DNA of 8,218 nucleotides from Deltaproteobacteria bacterium UBA6967. Lineage in GTDB: Bacteria; SAR324; NAC60-12. The translations under genes were made by a program, and so were the position numbers. The notes under the pieces are model-generated. The model searched no databases. It was not told where the DNA came from and saw only the letters and a list, made by a program, of their open reading frames with translations. The stretch covers positions 16,089-24,306 of the forward strand of contig DJYX01000151.1 of NCBI GenBank assembly GCA_002450295.1. Direction: 5' to 3'. Position 1 is the first letter of the stretch, and every line of letters starts with the position of its first letter. Shown piece after piece: positions 6,422 through 8,218 of the stretch.

Positions 6422-7864
6422 CTATTGGGGATTTGAGGAACTGAGTCTTCTCACCTGTAAAATCTCAATTTTTTTGCGAAGAGTATTTCGGTTGATGCCC
6501 AGAATACGCGCAGCCTTCTGTTGGTTCCACCGCGTTTCTTCCAACAACAATTGCAATAAGGGTCTTTCTATCTGGTGAAGAACGGTGTCCATCAAATCCT
6601 CTCTTTGCTGATGAACAAATTCCGGAATTACCATATGAAGTTTTTTGTAGGCCAACTCTTCCAGTGTTTCTTCAAATTCTGGGAGGGGAGCTTGGCTTAG
6701 TAGATTATGTGGAAGAGCATCTTTGGTAATGACTTCACTAACGTTCGTAATCATCAAACTTTTGACTACATTTTCTAATTCTCTGATATTTCCTGGCCAA
6801 GAATATTTTTGAAGAATTTCCATCGTCTCCTCAGTAATACTCTTGCGCCCTACGGCTAGTTCTTGACGGCCTTTTTTCAGGAAATGTTCTACCAGCAGAG
6901 GGATGTCCTCACGATGTTCCCTAAGAGAGGGGACACTAATTGGGAACACGCTTAACCGATAAAAAAGATCGGCACGGAATTCCTGCTCAGCAATCATTTT
7001 GTTTAATTGCCGGTGTGTAGCAGCAATCACTCGCATGGAAGCGGGAATCAACTCGCTACCTCCCACCCGCTCAAACTGTCGCTCTTGTAGAACCCTTAAC
7101 AGCTTTGCTTGCAGCTTTAGGGGCATGTCGCCAATTTCATCAAGAAAAAGAGTTCCTCGACCTACGAGCTCCAGTTTTCCACGTTTGCGGTCAACAGCCC
7201 CTGTGAAAGCCCCCTTTTCATGGCCAAATAACTCAGATTCTAGTAATTCACCTGGGATTGCTGCGCAATTTATCGCGACGAATGGTGCTTCTGAACGGTC
7301 AGAATGTGCATGAATGGATCGTGCAATCAATTCTTTGCCCGTGCCACTCTCTCCTAGAATAAGTACGGTCAAATGGGTTGCGGCTACTCTACCAATCGAC
7401 TTGAAGATGTCGCGCATTTCACGACTTCTGCCAATTAGTAATTCTTGTTCTTCGCGGTGGGTTAGTTGGAGTTGGCTTTGGCGGTCGGCTCTGTGACTAC
7501 TTAGAAGGTGTTGACCTCTTTCAAGGATTTCCTCTACTTCTTGGATGTCAAATGGCTTCGTGATGTACTCAAAAGCCCCTTTCTTCATGGCTTCTACCGT
7601 GTTGAACATAGTGTTCTGACCGGTCATCACCGTGATCAATAAGGAAGGGAATTGCTTCAAAATTTCTTCGGTGAAAGCCAGTCCATTCTCCTGTTGCAGG
7701 TGAATATCAACAAATGCCATGTCGATGGATTGGCTTTCTAGAATTTCCAGTGCTTCTTGGAGATTCGAAGCAATGTGAGGCGTTGCACTGGCTCGCGAGA
7801 TGGTTTTTTCTAGGACCCAACGAATACTTCGCTCATCATCGACAACCAGTACATTGCAACTCAT
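6422..7864 (-). CDS. ntrC: NtrC-family sigma-54-dependent response regulator
   Basis: The 480-residue product is a three-domain transcription activator. The receiver (about 1-118) has Asp9/Asp10, phospho-acceptor Asp53, Thr81 and Lys103. The AAA+ domain (about 142-375) has Walker A GESGTGKE (171-178), the sigma-54-contacting GAFTGA loop (218-223), Walker B LFLDEIGD (239-246), the FRADLFYRL box and WPGNIRELEN (356-365). A Fis-type helix-turn-helix lies at about 446-466 (NQQKAARILGINRNTLRKKI). All catalytic residues are present, so it should activate sigma-54 promoters when phosphorylated. SIRWVLEK near the N-terminus, GAFEYITKPFDI, and the long linker before the Fis domain resemble nitrogen regulator NtrC more than other members, but no ntrB kinase or glnA is adjacent, so the exact role is inferred. 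The ATG is six bases after the stop of the SLH gene; hisE abuts its stop. Confidence 0.9.
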   Translation of the reverse strand: MSCNVLVVDDERSIRWVLEKTISRASATPHIASNLQEALEILESQSIDMAFVDIHLQQENGLAFTEEILKQFPSLLITVMTGQNTMFNTVEAMKKGAFEYITKPFDIQEVEEILERGQHLLSSHRADRQSQLQLTHREEQELLIGRSREMRDIFKSIGRVAATHLTVLILGESGTGKELIARSIHAHSDRSEAPFVAINCAAIPGELLESELFGHEKGAFTGAVDRKRGKLELVGRGTLFLDEIGDMPLKLQAKLLRVLQERQFERVGGSELIPASMRVIAATHRQLNKMIAEQEFRADLFYRLSVFPISVPSLREHREDIPLLVEHFLKKGRQELAVGRKSITEETMEILQKYSWPGNIRELENVVKSLMITNVSEVITKDALPHNLLSQAPLPEFEETLEELAYKKLHMVIPEFVHQQREDLMDTVLHQIERPLLQLLLEETRWNQQKAARILGINRNTLRKKIEILQVRRLSSSNPQ

Positions 7865-7870
7865 ATCTCG

Positions 7871-8218
7871 TCAACTGCTCGGAGATCTTACATAGCGCTG
7901 TAGCTCGTCTTTGAGAAGACGCAGACTTAAGAGTGCATCAGCACCTGCAACCGCTCGATCAGGCCCAAATTCACCACGAACCTTGTCTTGTAGCTGCATA
8001 ATATTTCTTGAAACAAGGGTGCGGGCGGCGTTGTAGTAATAAGCGTCTGGCCGAACATCCACAAAAGGTGAGGTGTCACCAACAAATCGTGTGGATTGAG
8101 CTGAATCCTGTGTCACTTGAATAAGTACATCTTCCAACATCAAAGCATACTCAGCCCTAGTGATTTCTTTATTTGGGAAAAAGAGGAATTGAGGGTTAGA
8201 TTCGAGGCCTCTAACCTG
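7871..8218 (-). CDS. SLH-domain protein, C-terminal 115 residues (5' part outside window)
   Basis: The frame is open to the window edge, so this is the 3' end of a longer gene. S-layer-homology (SLH) domains in other bacteria anchor surface proteins to the cell wall or outer-membrane-associated polymers. Counting from the edge, residues 12-35 look like the end of one SLH repeat (FPNKEITRAEYALMLEDVL), and residues 52-106 like a second: SPFVDVRPDAYYY opens it, then a helix with AARTLVSRNIM, then GEFGPDRAVAGADALLSLRL. The second repeat lacks the usual TR of the TRAE motif (it reads VAGADA), so it is a diverged copy. A short polar tail, RSPSS, ends the protein. There is no signal peptide or membrane segment in the visible part; those would be upstream. 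The apparent starts at 8143 (TTG) and 8140 (ATG) are internal. The domain call is moderate because only the last part is seen. Confidence 0.75.
   Translation of the reverse strand, partial: QVRGLESNPQFLFFPNKEITRAEYALMLEDVLIQVTQDSAQSTRFVGDTSPFVDVRPDAYYYNAARTLVSRNIMQLQDKVRGEFGPDRAVAGADALLSLRLLKDELQRYVRSPSS

Noticed and set aside
7871..8143. A complete 90-residue protein starting at 8143
   Set aside because: The codon at 8143 is TTG and the frame stays open to the window edge; the upstream residues (FPNKEITRAEYA) continue an SLH repeat, so this is the end of a longer gene.
1..8218. tRNA, rRNA, CRISPR repeats, insertion sequences, phage or defence genes
   Set aside because: No cloverleaf-like sequence, regularly spaced repeat, terminal inverted repeat, transposase, integrase or defence-type domain was seen on either strand; almost every base is in a recognised coding frame.

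Overview
The window is one unbroken run of nine genes, all on the minus strand, so transcription goes from the high-coordinate end to the low-coordinate end. The gene set suggests a Gram-negative bacterium with a cell-elongation machine (MreC, MreD, penicillin-binding protein 2), a sigma-54 activator of the NtrC type and an S-layer-homology (SLH) protein. Base composition looks to be in the mid-40s percent GC by eye. A deltaproteobacterium-like or related marine lineage would fit, but this is a guess from gene style; nothing here fixes the taxon.

Layout in the direction of transcription: (1) 8218-7871, the 3' end of a gene for a protein ending in SLH repeats, cut by the window edge; (2) 7864-6422, an NtrC-family response regulator; (3) 6421-6101, hisE, phosphoribosyl-ATP pyrophosphatase; (4) 6067-5087, a divergent old-yellow-enzyme-like TIM barrel with altered active-site positions; (5) 5084-3774, hom, homoserine dehydrogenase with a C-terminal ACT domain; (6) 3765-2917, mreC; (7) 2915-2430, mreD; (8) 2430-556, mrdA (PBP2); (9) 554-1, maf, a nucleotide pyrophosphatase cut at its C-terminus.

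Packing is extreme. Gaps between successive genes are 6, 0, 33, 2, 8, 1, -1 and 1 nt. I see no terminator hairpin, no promoter-sized gap, no RNA gene, no mobile element and no CRISPR array. The genes look like a single transcription unit, or overlapping ones with promoters inside coding sequence. The unit joins a possible nitrogen-control regulator, one step of histidine synthesis, the branch point to threonine and methionine, and the lateral cell-wall synthesis complex. mreB and rodA are not in the window, and hom sits where mreB usually lies.

Most of the window is recognisable housekeeping. The parts most worth a second look are the OYE-like protein, which has lost several residues normally used for FMN and substrate binding, and the unusual gene order. 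I do not see a clearly new multi-gene system.
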